Position numbers and translations under genes: made by a program. The notes beneath the pieces are model-generated. The model did no database searches, had not been told where the DNA came from, and was given only the letters and a program-made list of their open reading frames with translations. This document shows, piece by piece, positions 1-6,548 of a DNA stretch of 30,968 nucleotides (position 1 is the first letter of the stretch; every line of letters starts with the position of its first letter). Source of the DNA: a virus; the IMG/VR virus record IMGVR_UViG_3300025872_000203, positions 1 through 30,968 of that record; one strand, 5' to 3'.

Positions 1-400
1 GGAACGGCATCGGCACCGCAGCGTGCGGATCTTGGCCTGGCCTGCGGCAGTAGTACGCATGGAAGATCACCGCAGCGTCTGGCCACCGCATCGTGCTCTG
101 CACGACGCCAGGGTAGAGCTCGTCGTCCGCCGAGAGCCCGATGATGTGCCGGCCGCCAAACGATCCAAACTGCTCGGCAGCCGCCTTCTCCCAGCACTTG
201 GCCTTCACAGCGTTGCGCTGCACCCAGACGGAGTCGTACGTCATCGCAGCAGCGTCGGCCACGGCAACGCTGTCGTCGGTGCTGGCGTCGTCAATGACGG
301 CCACCTCGAGCGGCATCTGGCTCGCGGCCGAGTAGATCGCCGCCGGCAGCGTCTTGGCGTGGTTGTGATTCGGGATGTAGACCGAGACGCCGAACTTCAC
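1..400 (-). CDS. Family 2 glycosyltransferase (GT-A fold), partial, C-terminus off the window
   Basis: The first 133 residues of a gene that continues beyond the left edge. It starts at a GTG (400) that overlaps the TGA of the upstream rusA-like gene in a GTGA junction, so the two are probably translationally coupled. The N-terminus reads VSVYIPNHNHAKTLPAAI, then AVIDDASTDDS (about residues 34-44): the typical GT2 beta-strand, nucleotide-binding loop and DD motif. ADDE at about 91-94, after the strand IIGLS, fits the DXD-like metal/nucleotide-sugar site. GT2 enzymes transfer a sugar from an activated nucleotide-sugar. In a phage the acceptor could be a virion protein, a host surface glycan or a modified DNA base; the sequence does not say which. 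The fold call is strong and the substrate unknown. Confidence 0.85.
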   Translation of the reverse strand, partial: MKFGVSVYIPNHNHAKTLPAAIYSAASQMPLEVAVIDDASTDDSVAVADAAAMTYDSVWVQRNAVKAKCWEKAAAEQFGSFGGRHIIGLSADDELYPGVVQSTMRWPDAAVIFHAYYCRRPGQDPHAAVPMPF

Positions 401-795
401 GAGATCCGCACGGTAGTACGTGCCTCCTGGCCGTAGCTCTTCTCCACCACCAGGCGGGCCACGTGCGTGTCGTCGCCAATCACGTCCTGCAGTGCATCCA
501 GCACTGCCTTGGCTATGTTGTCCACATCCGGCCGTGGCAACCGTGGTGCGTCTGGCTTCGGTCCGCTTTTGTTCAAGTGCGACTTTGGCCTACAGAACTC
601 GGCACAAATCACGACGTTCAGCGGCTCGCCTGTTGCCGTGAGCCCTGCACCTCGAGCAGCCGCCGCCAGCGACTGCCGGTAGGCATGCACCGGGTGATCT
701 TTCGGGACGTACGCACGGGCGAACCCGCCCGCAGTCGAGACTCGTGGCCTTGGCTGCGGGACGGGCTGCCCGATGACTGAGAACGTGACGGCCAA
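397..795 (-). CDS. rusA: RusA-family Holliday junction resolvase
   Basis: A 132-aa protein, close to the usual 120-135 aa of the RusA family. It opens with VTFSVIGQPVPQPRPRVS, matching the family start in which a small strand is followed by basic residues (G-x-P-x-x-K/R-x-R). The signature PRPDVDNIAKAVLDAL (about residues 87-102) is followed by VIGDDTHV and the strand ARLVVEKSY. The acidic residues in PDVDN, LDAL and GDD are the metal-binding catalytic aspartates. RusA dimers cut four-way junctions; in phages this resolves recombination or replication intermediates before packaging. The stop overlaps the GTG start of the glycosyltransferase, and the secreted-protein gene ends 3 nt upstream. 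Recombination partners (SSB-like and Sak4-like proteins) lie further upstream in the same direction. Confidence 0.93.
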   Translation of the reverse strand: MAVTFSVIGQPVPQPRPRVSTAGGFARAYVPKDHPVHAYRQSLAAAARGAGLTATGEPLNVVICAEFCRPKSHLNKSGPKPDAPRLPRPDVDNIAKAVLDALQDVIGDDTHVARLVVEKSYGQEARTTVRIS

Positions 796-798
796 GGC

Positions 799-1104
799 TC
801 ACCGGTAGCGGATGACGGCGAACCAGCGGCGAGCCACGGGCGAGTAGGCCACGCCTTCCTCCACGATGACACGCTTTCCGTAGAAGCAGCAGTTACGCCG
901 TGCCGCTTCTGGCGTCGAGCCGGTGCCGATCCCCTCGTACTGGCCGCAGCTGCTATGCACCAGCGAGCCACGACGAGCGATCACAACGGCGTGATCCTGA
1001 GCACTGATGACGCTGCCACGACGAGCCACCACGGTGGTATCGGCGTTGGCCGTGACGGCACAGGCCACGAACAAACAAACGAGCAAGGCAACCAAGAAAC
1101 GCAT
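799..1104 (-). CDS. Small secreted protein with signal peptide, function unknown
   Basis: A 101-aa protein with a clear signal peptide: MRFLVALLVCLFVACAVTANA followed by D-T-T. Cleavage probably falls after ANA at residue 21. The mature part has two repeats of VARRGS / IARRGS and a core reading YEGIGTGSTPEAARRNCCFYG, then a C-terminal strand WFAVIRY. The three cysteines (one in SSCGQ, a pair in NCCFYG) may form a disulfide after export. I recall similar small exported proteins from planctomycete genomes, but no function is known to me. It has its own leader of about 200 nt with promoter-like and repeat sequences and a GGAGG site about 8 nt before the ATG. That makes it a possible lysogenic-conversion (moron) gene. 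The function is not assigned. Confidence 0.8.
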   Translation of the reverse strand: MRFLVALLVCLFVACAVTANADTTVVARRGSVISAQDHAVVIARRGSLVHSSCGQYEGIGTGSTPEAARRNCCFYGKRVIVEEGVAYSPVARRWFAVIRYR

Positions 1105-1116
1105 ACATCATCCTCC

Positions 1117-1145
1117 GTGAACTCCCGGTGTCTGCCGGGACTCAC
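1117..1145 (-). promoter_or_regulatory. Imperfect hairpin just upstream of the secreted-protein Shine-Dalgarno
   Basis: TCCCGG (1123-1128) pairs with CCGGGA (1135-1140) around a 6-nt loop. GTGA (1117-1120) pairs with TCAC (1142-1145) across a small internal bulge. The hairpin sits directly against the GGAGG (1112-1116) of the gene starting at 1104. No T-tract follows it, so it is more likely a leader RNA structure or protein-binding site than an intrinsic terminator. Confidence 0.45.
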
Positions 1146-1168
1146 GCAGGATGCCAAGGCTGTCAAGC

Positions 1169-1199
1169 AACACGGCGGCGGCGTGTTATACGGAACACG
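1169..1199 (-). promoter_or_regulatory. Promoter-like element with alternating AACACG/CGTGTT repeats
   Basis: AACACG (1169-1174), CGTGTT (1182-1187) and AACACG (1194-1199) alternate in orientation with gaps of 7 and 6 nt. A TATAAC -10-like hexamer on the minus strand (1190-1185) lies between the second and third copies, although its -35 is poor. This would be an operator over a promoter for the secreted protein and perhaps the downstream rusA and glycosyltransferase genes. It is inferred from pattern only. The 198-nt gap 1105-1302 otherwise shows nothing I can name. Confidence 0.4.
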
Positions 1200-1302
1200 A
1201 TAGCGGCGTCGTTCAGCGTCTCGGGGCCGTGCGGCGCGATTTGCTGGCGTACTATGCAGCACGGCCGGCTGCTATCGGGAACCGCATAATCAGTGGTTCT
1301 GC

Positions 1303-2592
1303 CTACAACCTATCGACCTTTTGAATCCGCTCCCCAATCCACCGCATGACCGGAACCGCCATGCTGTTGCCCAGCGCCCGGTACCGCGGCCCGTCAGCGG
1401 CTGGCTTCTTGCGGTACTCCACCAGCGTGTAATCGTCGGGGAAGCCTTGCAGACGCTCGCACTCGCGGGGCGTGAGGCGACGGACGGCCATTGCTTGCTG
1501 CACCATTGGCGTATTTCGTCCGCTGGCGTTCTGATTGGTGTTCACCGTTCCCATGATCTCAGCGTTGGTGCGAACCTCGCCAAGTTGATTTTGGGCGAAC
1601 GCAACCACGCCGACGCCTTGGTGGCTCCCATCGCTGTGTCCGCTCGCAGGCAGGCAATCCGTGCGGTCGCCGGTCATCCACGCGGGCTGGTTGCTGTAGC
1701 CGCTGTAGGTGAAGCCTTGGGCAACCGCCAACTGCCCGCCTCCGTTAGCATGGCTTCCGCTATGCCCCATCGCCCGCATTGTTGGAGAAACATCATGCGA
1801 GGCATCATCGCCGCAGCCCATCGCGTGCGTCGAGCCGTCAACGCTGCTGATCGGGTCTTGGGTGGGGTGGAAGGCTACGAGGTTGTAGCACTCGTCCCCG
1901 GCTGGGCCTCCGGCTCCCTTGGCCCATTTGCTGCTGACATTTCCAGCGATGCCTTCAGGGCTGGAGGTAATGCCTTGCCCCTTCGCTCCGCGCGTCGGAG
2001 GATTCCCGAACACGCTTTCGCGCTCAAATAGTACCGCTGCGGCACGTCTCCAATCTCCAAGGTAGCCGACAACGAACACACGGCGGCGACGCTGGGCGAC
2101 TCCAAACCATTGAGCGTCAAGAACTCTATAGGCGAACCCATACCCGAGTTCGCCCAACGCCCCGAGGAAGGTTCCAAAATCCCGCCCTTTGCCGCTACTG
2201 AGGACGCCCGGCACGTTTTCCCAAACGATCCATTTGGGCTGCATGACAGCAGCAAGCTGGACGAATCGGAGGGCCAGGTTGCCACGCGGGTCAGCCAATC
2301 CGCCGCGGAGCCCTGCGACCGAGAAGGATTGGCATGGCGTTCCTCCGACAAGAAGTTCAACTGGCGCATCTAGCATTTCCTCCGTGATAGCCGTCATGTC
2401 CCCGAGGTTGCGGAATCCGTAGTGGTGTTCAACCACCGCAGCCGGGAATGGTTCTATTTCGCTCGTCCATTGGCACTGCCAGCCAAGCGGTTGCCAAGCA
2501 ACATGGGCAGCCCCAATGCCATCGCAGACCGATGCGTACCGCATGGCAGAACCAGCCGATGCAACGGACGGCCCAGCGTCGTCATGCGTCAT
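1303..2592 (-). CDS. C5-cytosine DNA methyltransferase
   Basis: A 429-aa protein with the C5-methyltransferase motifs in the usual order. Motif I is YASVCDGIGAAHVAW (SAM binding, about residues 19-33). Motif IV is GGTPCQSFSVAGLRGGL with catalytic Cys87. Motif VI is WENVPG (ENV, about 125-127) and motif VIII is QRRRRVF (about 167-173). The target-recognition region (about 190-370) is rich in Gly, Ser, Asn and His. Motifs IX/X are RRLTPRECERLQGFPDDY and YRALGNSMAVPVMRWI near the C-terminus. It methylates carbon 5 of cytosine at an unknown site. No cognate restriction enzyme is visible, so an orphan enzyme that protects phage DNA is likely. The ATG at 2592 has a GGAGG 7 nt upstream. Composition is a little less GC-rich than the structural genes. 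Confidence 0.95.
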   Translation of the reverse strand: MTHDDAGPSVASAGSAMRYASVCDGIGAAHVAWQPLGWQCQWTSEIEPFPAAVVEHHYGFRNLGDMTAITEEMLDAPVELLVGGTPCQSFSVAGLRGGLADPRGNLALRFVQLAAVMQPKWIVWENVPGVLSSGKGRDFGTFLGALGELGYGFAYRVLDAQWFGVAQRRRRVFVVGYLGDWRRAAAVLFERESVFGNPPTRGAKGQGITSSPEGIAGNVSSKWAKGAGGPAGDECYNLVAFHPTQDPISSVDGSTHAMGCGDDASHDVSPTMRAMGHSGSHANGGGQLAVAQGFTYSGYSNQPAWMTGDRTDCLPASGHSDGSHQGVGVVAFAQNQLGEVRTNAEIMGTVNTNQNASGRNTPMVQQAMAVRRLTPRECERLQGFPDDYTLVEYRKKPAADGPRYRALGNSMAVPVMRWIGERIQKVDRL

Positions 2593-2631
2593 GGTGAGTC
2601 CTCCGGTGGCCGCCGTTGATCTTCCGTGTTC

Positions 2632-2961
2632 TCAGCCCAATCGTTCCAATAGCCAGCGAAGCCTATCCCGATGCATCCTGCACAGTTCGCCCGCCACGCC
2701 GCCCAGTTTCTCTGTTTCCGGCAGTGCCCCTCTAATGCAAAACCGGAGCGACTCCCGCTCCGCGTCGGTGAGCGTGGCGTCCATCGTCACTGTTACGGTT
2801 CCGCCCACTACAGCAAGCGTAGCGTCTTGGTCCGCCATGCGGCGGATGGCTTCACGCAACCTTTCGATCTCGTCGGCCGCCGCAGTGATGGCACCAGCCG
2901 GATCGCTCTCGATGGTCTCGCGATCGACCCACTGTCGCAGCCTCGTCACGATGTCAGCCAC
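2632..2961 (-). CDS. Hypothetical protein, helical N-terminus
   Basis: A GTG at 2961 is preferred (109 aa) because GGGAGG lies 8 nt upstream; an upstream in-frame GTG at 2991 has no comparable site. The start overlaps the end of the preceding small gene by 8 nt. The protein begins VADIVTRLRQWVDRETIESD. It then has a probable helix AADEIERLREAIRRMADQD, a strand pair VVGGTVTVTMDATLTD, and a basic C-terminal helix RDRLRWLLERL. Short phage proteins starting this way often accompany early genes, and the function is unknown. The methyltransferase start follows 40 nt downstream, so the two are probably cotranscribed. Confidence 0.6.
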   Translation of the reverse strand: MADIVTRLRQWVDRETIESDPAGAITAAADEIERLREAIRRMADQDATLAVVGGTVTVTMDATLTDAERESLRFCIRGALPETEKLGGVAGELCRMHRDRLRWLLERLG

Positions 2962-3181
2962 GATGGCATCCTCCCTGTTGCGTCGTCTCACCGCGTCGCC
3001 ACTTTGTCGCCTTCACGCGCGACGCGTCGTCGCTCTCGGCCATCCTGCCGGCGAGGTGAGACGCTCGGATCGGCTCGGCACGTCTCGCCACCCACGGCGC
3101 GAGCGCGAGCCCTGCCAGCGATGCCGCCTCTTCGTCGGCCGGTACGGAATCCGGCCAGTCTGGGTCGTACTCGTAGCTCAC
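2954..3181 (-). CDS. Small hypothetical protein
   Basis: A 75-aa protein from a GTG at 3181 that overlaps the TGA of the initiator-like gene in a GTGA junction, which supports translation by coupling. It begins with an acidic stretch (SYEYDPDWPDSVPADEEAASLAGLA in part). A short helix and a basic tail (KATKWRRGETTQQ) follow. I do not recognise a family. The tight overlap with both neighbours is the best evidence that it is real. Confidence 0.55.
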   Translation of the reverse strand: MSYEYDPDWPDSVPADEEAASLAGLALAPWVARRAEPIRASHLAGRMAESDDASRVKATKWRRGETTQQGGCHRG

Positions 3182-4056
3182 GCTCCTGCCTCCTGTTTGA
3201 TCTTCTCGGCCATGGCCCTCTTCGTCCGCTCAAACGCCTCGGCGTCGGCCCCGGTGAACGCTTGGGGCGGTCCTCGGTCCTCGGGTCCGCGGTAGCCGCC
3301 TCGTGCCGGCTTGTCGCGGTCGTTGTCGAACTGCCCGCCGAGGACCTTGTCGACGAATCCGGCCGTCACGAGCTGCGGCAGCGTCACCGGGTCGCGGAAG
3401 TAGCGGCACCGTGGAAGGGCTTCGATCGCCGCCAGGGCCTTCTCGAACCAGCCAGGCTCGGCCAGCCGGTCGGCGGCCTTGTCCGGCGGGTCAGGCAGAT
3501 TCCACGGGCGGCCCTTCCCGGCCTTCCATGCGGCCCGCAGGGCCTCCCAGCCGCCCTGCTCGGGCTCGTGGTCACCTTGCGCAGAAATGTCCCCGAGTTT
3601 CTGCGCAGCCGTTCCGAGGGAAGAAGAAGAATTTCTATCTCCTCTATCTCTTCTCTCTGGTGCGCCGCCGCGCACCGGCCCGTGCGCTTTCGCGCACTGA
3701 CCCGTGCGCGTCCGCGCATCATCGGCCCGAATCGCGTGCATTGCCCGTGATTTCGCGGATTTCGAGAACCGACGCTCCCATCCGGGGATCGCCACAGTTC
3801 CGTTGTCCGCGTCGACGTGCAGCCAGCCGACGGCCTCGACCTCCCGCCAGAACTCCTCGTCGCCGCCACAGACCCGCCCGAGCAGCCGGATCGACATCCG
3901 GGCCGTCCCGTCGGAGCTGTTTAGAGCCGCCCAGCCCCATAGCATGACGAGGCGGCCGACGACCTGGTCCGGCGCGAGGCCGGTCCTGTCGACGAGCTCG
4001 AGGACCTCGGGCTTCTGGGGGAGGCAGACGTCGTAGGGGACCCATTCACCGGCCAT
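3178..4056 (-). CDS. Phage replication-initiator-like protein (winged-helix N-terminus)
   Basis: A 292-aa protein. The ATG at 4056 is chosen because AAGGAGG lies 6 nt upstream; the open frame extends to 4185 without a better site. The N-terminal 110 residues (GEWVPYDVCLPQKPEVLEL, then VVGRLVMLWGWAALNSSDG and FWREVEAVGWLHVD) look like the compact winged-helix domain of phage replisome-organiser/DnaD-like proteins. A low-complexity central linker is Ser-rich (NSSSSLG) and charged. A helical C-terminal part follows (WFEKALAAIEALPRCRYFRDP). Inside the coding sequence are three regularly spaced palindromes beside an AT-richer tract, the layout of a lambda-O-type origin. That supports an initiator role. 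Family recognition by eye is moderate; the gene itself is near certain. Confidence 0.72.
   Translation of the reverse strand: MAGEWVPYDVCLPQKPEVLELVDRTGLAPDQVVGRLVMLWGWAALNSSDGTARMSIRLLGRVCGGDEEFWREVEAVGWLHVDADNGTVAIPGWERRFSKSAKSRAMHAIRADDARTRTGQCAKAHGPVRGGAPERRDRGDRNSSSSLGTAAQKLGDISAQGDHEPEQGGWEALRAAWKAGKGRPWNLPDPPDKAADRLAEPGWFEKALAAIEALPRCRYFRDPVTLPQLVTAGFVDKVLGGQFDNDRDKPARGGYRGPEDRGPPQAFTGADAEAFERTKRAMAEKIKQEAGA
3619..3719. other. Candidate replication origin: three palindromic iterons plus AT-richer tract
   Basis: Three copies of GTGCGC-N4-GCGCAC lie at 3660-3675, 3682-3697 and 3704-3719 (the last copy ends GCGCAT). Each copy starts exactly 22 bp after the previous one. A poorly conserved similar sequence occurs around 3747. 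The 22-bp period is not a multiple of three, so codon repetition in the host gene does not explain it. Beside the array (3619-3659) is a strand-biased, AT-richer purine/pyrimidine tract with repeated GAGATAGA on the minus strand, a plausible unwinding element. The array lies inside the initiator-like gene, as in lambda O. Confidence 0.6.
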
Positions 4057-4126
4057 TTGTGGCCTCCTTTCCATTCCGCCCCGCCGCGTCGAAGCGGCAC
4101 CGTGCCTATCACGAGGGCGGCTTAGA

Positions 4127-4984
4127 TCAGTCGAGATACCGAAACGGGTCGCATTTCGGAGAGCGGCTAAGCATCGTTCGGTCATCCTTTATCCACCTAT
4201 CGATGCACGCCAATCCGATACACACGGCATCGTGGAAGTGAGTAAAGCCGCCGCCCGACTGCTTCCTGTTGTCGTCGATTGCATTGGCGAAGACCTGGAC
4301 GCAGTCCTGCGTCCTCCCGAGCTTCATGCCAGCGTTTTCCTTGTAGCGCGTGAAAAACTTATCGACTACCTTTCCGTGCTTTTTTCGCGCCATCAAAAAG
4401 CAACAAACCGCGCACCCGATGGCCTTGTCCTTCGGTAAGTTGAGAAGATCGAGAGCGATGATCTCTTCACGAAAGAATCGGACGCCCTCGTGGACATGAG
4501 GCTTCTTTCCTCCTGACGGAACGCTCGAGTTTGTCGCGTATGAGTGCGCCGTTCGGACTGCATTTGTGAAACGGCAACCAGTAACCAAGGACGATTCGGC
4601 GGTGATGCTGCATTCCCGCAAGGCGCCAAAAAGCCTGTCCGTTACGGTTTCAACTTCTTCTTTGCTGTTGAACTGCCCGTACAGTCGCTTAGCCTCGTCC
4701 TCGTCATGGACCAGATACACGCGGACATCGACAGACTCTGGCGCAATGTCAGGCATGTCTGTCCAGACCTTTGCGCGAGTGTGGCCCTCTAGCTTGCACC
4801 TGCCGCCTTCCCATTCGGCCATGTGAACCAGCGTGTGTGCAGACTCAAGTGTGTGCAGGTGCTTCGCAGTTTTTGATCTGCGGTCGGTGTCTCGCTGCCT
4901 AGGGTTGTCTGGAACATTCGCCCATTCTTCCGGCGTCATTGTTGTGATGTAAGTCTCGGCCAGTCCGTTTATCGCAGTAGCCAT
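4127..4984 (-). CDS. ParB/sulfiredoxin-like-fold protein, function unknown
   Basis: A 285-aa protein from the ATG at 4984, which has AAAGGAG 6 nt upstream. Residues about 30-110 carry a strand-helix pattern ending in CKLEGHTRAKVW. This resembles the [LV]-[DE]-G-[HN]-T-R-x-x-x-[WA] motif of ParB-like nuclease/binding folds. It is followed by VRVYLVHDEDEAKRLYGQFNS, as in phage ParB-like proteins. The C-terminal half is helical with several Cys and His (GCAVCCFLMARKKHG). Codon use is visibly less GC-rich than the neighbours, which suggests separate acquisition. It sits between the initiator-like gene and a small early gene. I cannot tell whether it binds DNA, cuts it or acts on NTPs. Confidence 0.7.
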   Translation of the reverse strand: MATAINGLAETYITTMTPEEWANVPDNPRQRDTDRRSKTAKHLHTLESAHTLVHMAEWEGGRCKLEGHTRAKVWTDMPDIAPESVDVRVYLVHDEDEAKRLYGQFNSKEEVETVTDRLFGALRECSITAESSLVTGCRFTNAVRTAHSYATNSSVPSGGKKPHVHEGVRFFREEIIALDLLNLPKDKAIGCAVCCFLMARKKHGKVVDKFFTRYKENAGMKLGRTQDCVQVFANAIDDNRKQSGGGFTHFHDAVCIGLACIDRWIKDDRTMLSRSPKCDPFRYLD

Positions 4985-5028
4985 GTTTGGCTCCTTTTGT
5001 TTCCGATCCACCGAACCACGTCCGCGCG

Positions 5029-5400
5029 TCAACGTGACGCCGACGATGCTTTCCAAAGCCGCCCGCCCGCCGTCCCGTGGCCTTTCGCCCGCGCGACGAA
5101 TCCGACGGCCTTGATCAGACCTCTCCGAGCCAGCGTCCCGATCACCGCCCCGAACGCCCTAGCGTCGTGCGGGACCATCCCGAGCCGCTGGCAGTGGTCG
5201 ACGAGCTGCTCGCCGCTGCGGGCGACGCCGTCGGCCAGGAGCTCGAGGATCGCGGCCCGTGCCGCGTCAGCGTAGAACGAGGTCGTACGCTCGGCCTTCG
5301 CTAGGCACGCCTCGCCTGCAGCACGGCCAGCGTCTGCCTGCTTCGCCTGGGCGAAGATCGGCAGCGACTCGATCGCGTCCATGGTCGTCCGTAGCGTCAT
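5029..5400 (-). CDS. Hypothetical protein with winged-helix-like pattern
   Basis: A 123-aa protein; the ATG at 5400 lies just after the stop of the upstream gene (2-nt gap) and has GGGAG upstream. The second half fits a small helix-turn-helix: ARAAILELLADGVARSGEQLVDHCQRLG, then FGAVIGTLARRGLIKAVGF and a strand/turn AKGHGTAGGRLWK. This is the H1-H2-H3-wing order of a winged helix. Such proteins are common in phage early regions and often bind DNA. No family is recognised. The frame continues upstream of 5400, but that part is the shadow of the preceding gene. Confidence 0.65.
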   Translation of the reverse strand: MTLRTTMDAIESLPIFAQAKQADAGRAAGEACLAKAERTTSFYADAARAAILELLADGVARSGEQLVDHCQRLGMVPHDARAFGAVIGTLARRGLIKAVGFVARAKGHGTAGGRLWKASSASR

Positions 5401-5402
5401 GC

Positions 5403-5621
5403 TCAGTCTCCCGTCCAGTTCGTGCCGGCCCGCGGGCCCGTGTATCCGACCACCGTCGCCTCCGAGCCCCATCGCTCGTGCCAGGCCTGACGGACGGCTC
5501 GCTCGTCGTCAGACGGCCGGAGGCCCGCCTGGGCCTCGGCCGCGACGCCGTTGGCGATCGCCTGTGCGGCGTGCCGGTTCGCGGCTTCGTTGATAGCGAC
5601 GATCGCGTCCGTGATTTCCAT
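5403..5621 (-). CDS. Small hypothetical early protein
   Basis: A 72-aa protein from an ATG at 5621 with GGAGGG 4-5 nt upstream. Sequence MEITDAIVAINEAANRHAAQ leads into a second helix rich in Ala and ends WGSEATVVGYTGPRAGTNW. It is mainly one or two helices. It sits 2 nt before the next gene, consistent with one operon. There is no family I know. The in-frame extension to 5786 has no start signal and is not counted. Confidence 0.55.
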   Translation of the reverse strand: MEITDAIVAINEAANRHAAQAIANGVAAEAQAGLRPSDDERAVRQAWHERWGSEATVVGYTGPRAGTNWTGD

Positions 5622-5758
5622 CCGTCCCTCCGTGTATTTGCGGCGTGTCGTGCCGCAGCCGCCAGACGCAGACTGCAAGGCTTCAGCTCGTCGGGTGCCG
5701 GTGTTATTTCGCGACCGCCGGCAGCGCTCTCCCCGTGGCCGAGATAGGCAGCCACTAC

Positions 5759-5772
5759 GGCCGGGAGCGGCC
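5759..5772 (-). other. Small GC hairpin after the SSB-like gene
   Basis: GGCCG (5759-5763) and CGGCC (5768-5772) form a 5-bp stem with a 4-nt loop, starting about 10 nt past the SSB-like stop. There is no T-tract, so termination would be weak; it could be an attenuator or mRNA-stabilising element. The rest of the gap 5622-5782 shows no gene I can support. Confidence 0.3.
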
Positions 5773-5782
5773 TGGCGAATGA

Positions 5783-6298
5783 TCAAAACGGAATGTCGTC
5801 GTCCGGCATGGCGGCCGCCGCGTCGGCCTTCTGTGTCGCGGTCCGCTTCACGCTCGACCTCGAGGACGGCGGCGCGACAGCACGCTCGACGGCCGGAGAC
5901 GTTGTCGCCGTCTCGACGACAGGCTCGGCCGGCTTGAACTCGGCGACGTTCACGAACGTCTTCCCGTTTCCGGCCTTGTGGTAGATCCGTGCCACGACGC
6001 GACGGCCCGCGAGGTCAGTGATCGGAGCGGCAGCCCACTCGTCGCGGGACATGCCGAGCGACTTCCGGAGCGACGACAGGATCGCCCGCGACCAGTTCGC
6101 CTCCTTAGGAAGCCTCGCGAACACCCAGCCGTAGCGGCGGTCGTCGTGGACGAGCCGAAACTCGACCTTATCGCCGTGGTCGATCACCTCCTTGATCCTG
6201 AAGGCGTGGTCGCCTTCAGGCACCAGCTCACGCTCGGGCGCTCTCGTGTCGTCCTGGACGGCAACCGGCGGAAAATCGTCATCAAGTCCCCAGTCCAT
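5783..6298 (-). CDS. Phage single-stranded DNA-binding-like protein with acidic tail
   Basis: A 171-aa protein. Residues about 25-115 alternate strands and turns (HAFRIKEVIDHGDKVEFRLV, then YGWVFARLP). ARIYHKAGNGKTFVNVAEF near the end of this part looks like the last strands of an OB-like or DUF669-type domain. A Pro/Ala/Ser-rich linker leads to a C-terminus ending DDDIPF, which is the tip motif of bacterial SSB proteins that docks recombination and replication partners. It would coat single-stranded DNA and recruit partners. It lies one small gene downstream of a Sak4-like ATPase, a pairing seen in phage recombination modules. The C-terminal tip is visible directly; the domain name is an inference. 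Confidence 0.72.
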   Translation of the reverse strand: MDWGLDDDFPPVAVQDDTRAPERELVPEGDHAFRIKEVIDHGDKVEFRLVHDDRRYGWVFARLPKEANWSRAILSSLRKSLGMSRDEWAAAPITDLAGRRVVARIYHKAGNGKTFVNVAEFKPAEPVVETATTSPAVERAVAPPSSRSSVKRTATQKADAAAAMPDDDIPF

Positions 6299-6548
6299 CG
6301 TTCGTCTCCTGTTCTTGGGATTTCGCGGTCGCGAACTCGATCACGGCGATCAAGTGGTCGCGGCCGTAGTGGCAGTGGCGGTACTTCTGCTCCGGCTTCG
6401 GCAGGCCTGCGATCGCCTGCCGAATCTCGTAGCGGGTCATTCGGTAGCCGGCGGCCTGGCTCGCGTCGATCAGGTCCGAGCATCGGAACCAGTCGCGATC
6501 GTGGTCGTGCCGCAGGCCGTTGAATGTCAGGTGTTCGAGCGAGGTCAC
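6282..6548 (-). CDS. Small hypothetical protein between recombinase and SSB-like genes
   Basis: An 88-aa protein starting with GTG at 6548, in a GTGA overlap with the stop of the Sak4-like gene; its end overlaps the SSB-like start by 17 nt. The middle (WFRCSDLIDASQAAGYRMTR, then YEIRQAIAGLPKPEQKYRHC) has the pattern of a small helix-turn-helix followed by HYGRDHLIAVIEF, probably a strand-loop-helix. The tight overlaps on both sides suggest coordinated production with the recombination proteins. Family not recognised. Confidence 0.6.
   Translation of the reverse strand: MTSLEHLTFNGLRHDHDRDWFRCSDLIDASQAAGYRMTRYEIRQAIAGLPKPEQKYRHCHYGRDHLIAVIEFATAKSQEQETNDGLGT

Noticed and set aside
2671-3750. 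359-codon plus-strand frame
   Set aside because: Antisense to the small early genes and initiator-like gene; low complexity and no start signal.
5267-5755. 162-codon minus-strand frame across the 5622-5782 gap
   Set aside because: Its second half is out of frame over two supported genes and becomes Arg/Pro-rich junk. No ribosome site. The gap may still hold a short element I cannot identify.
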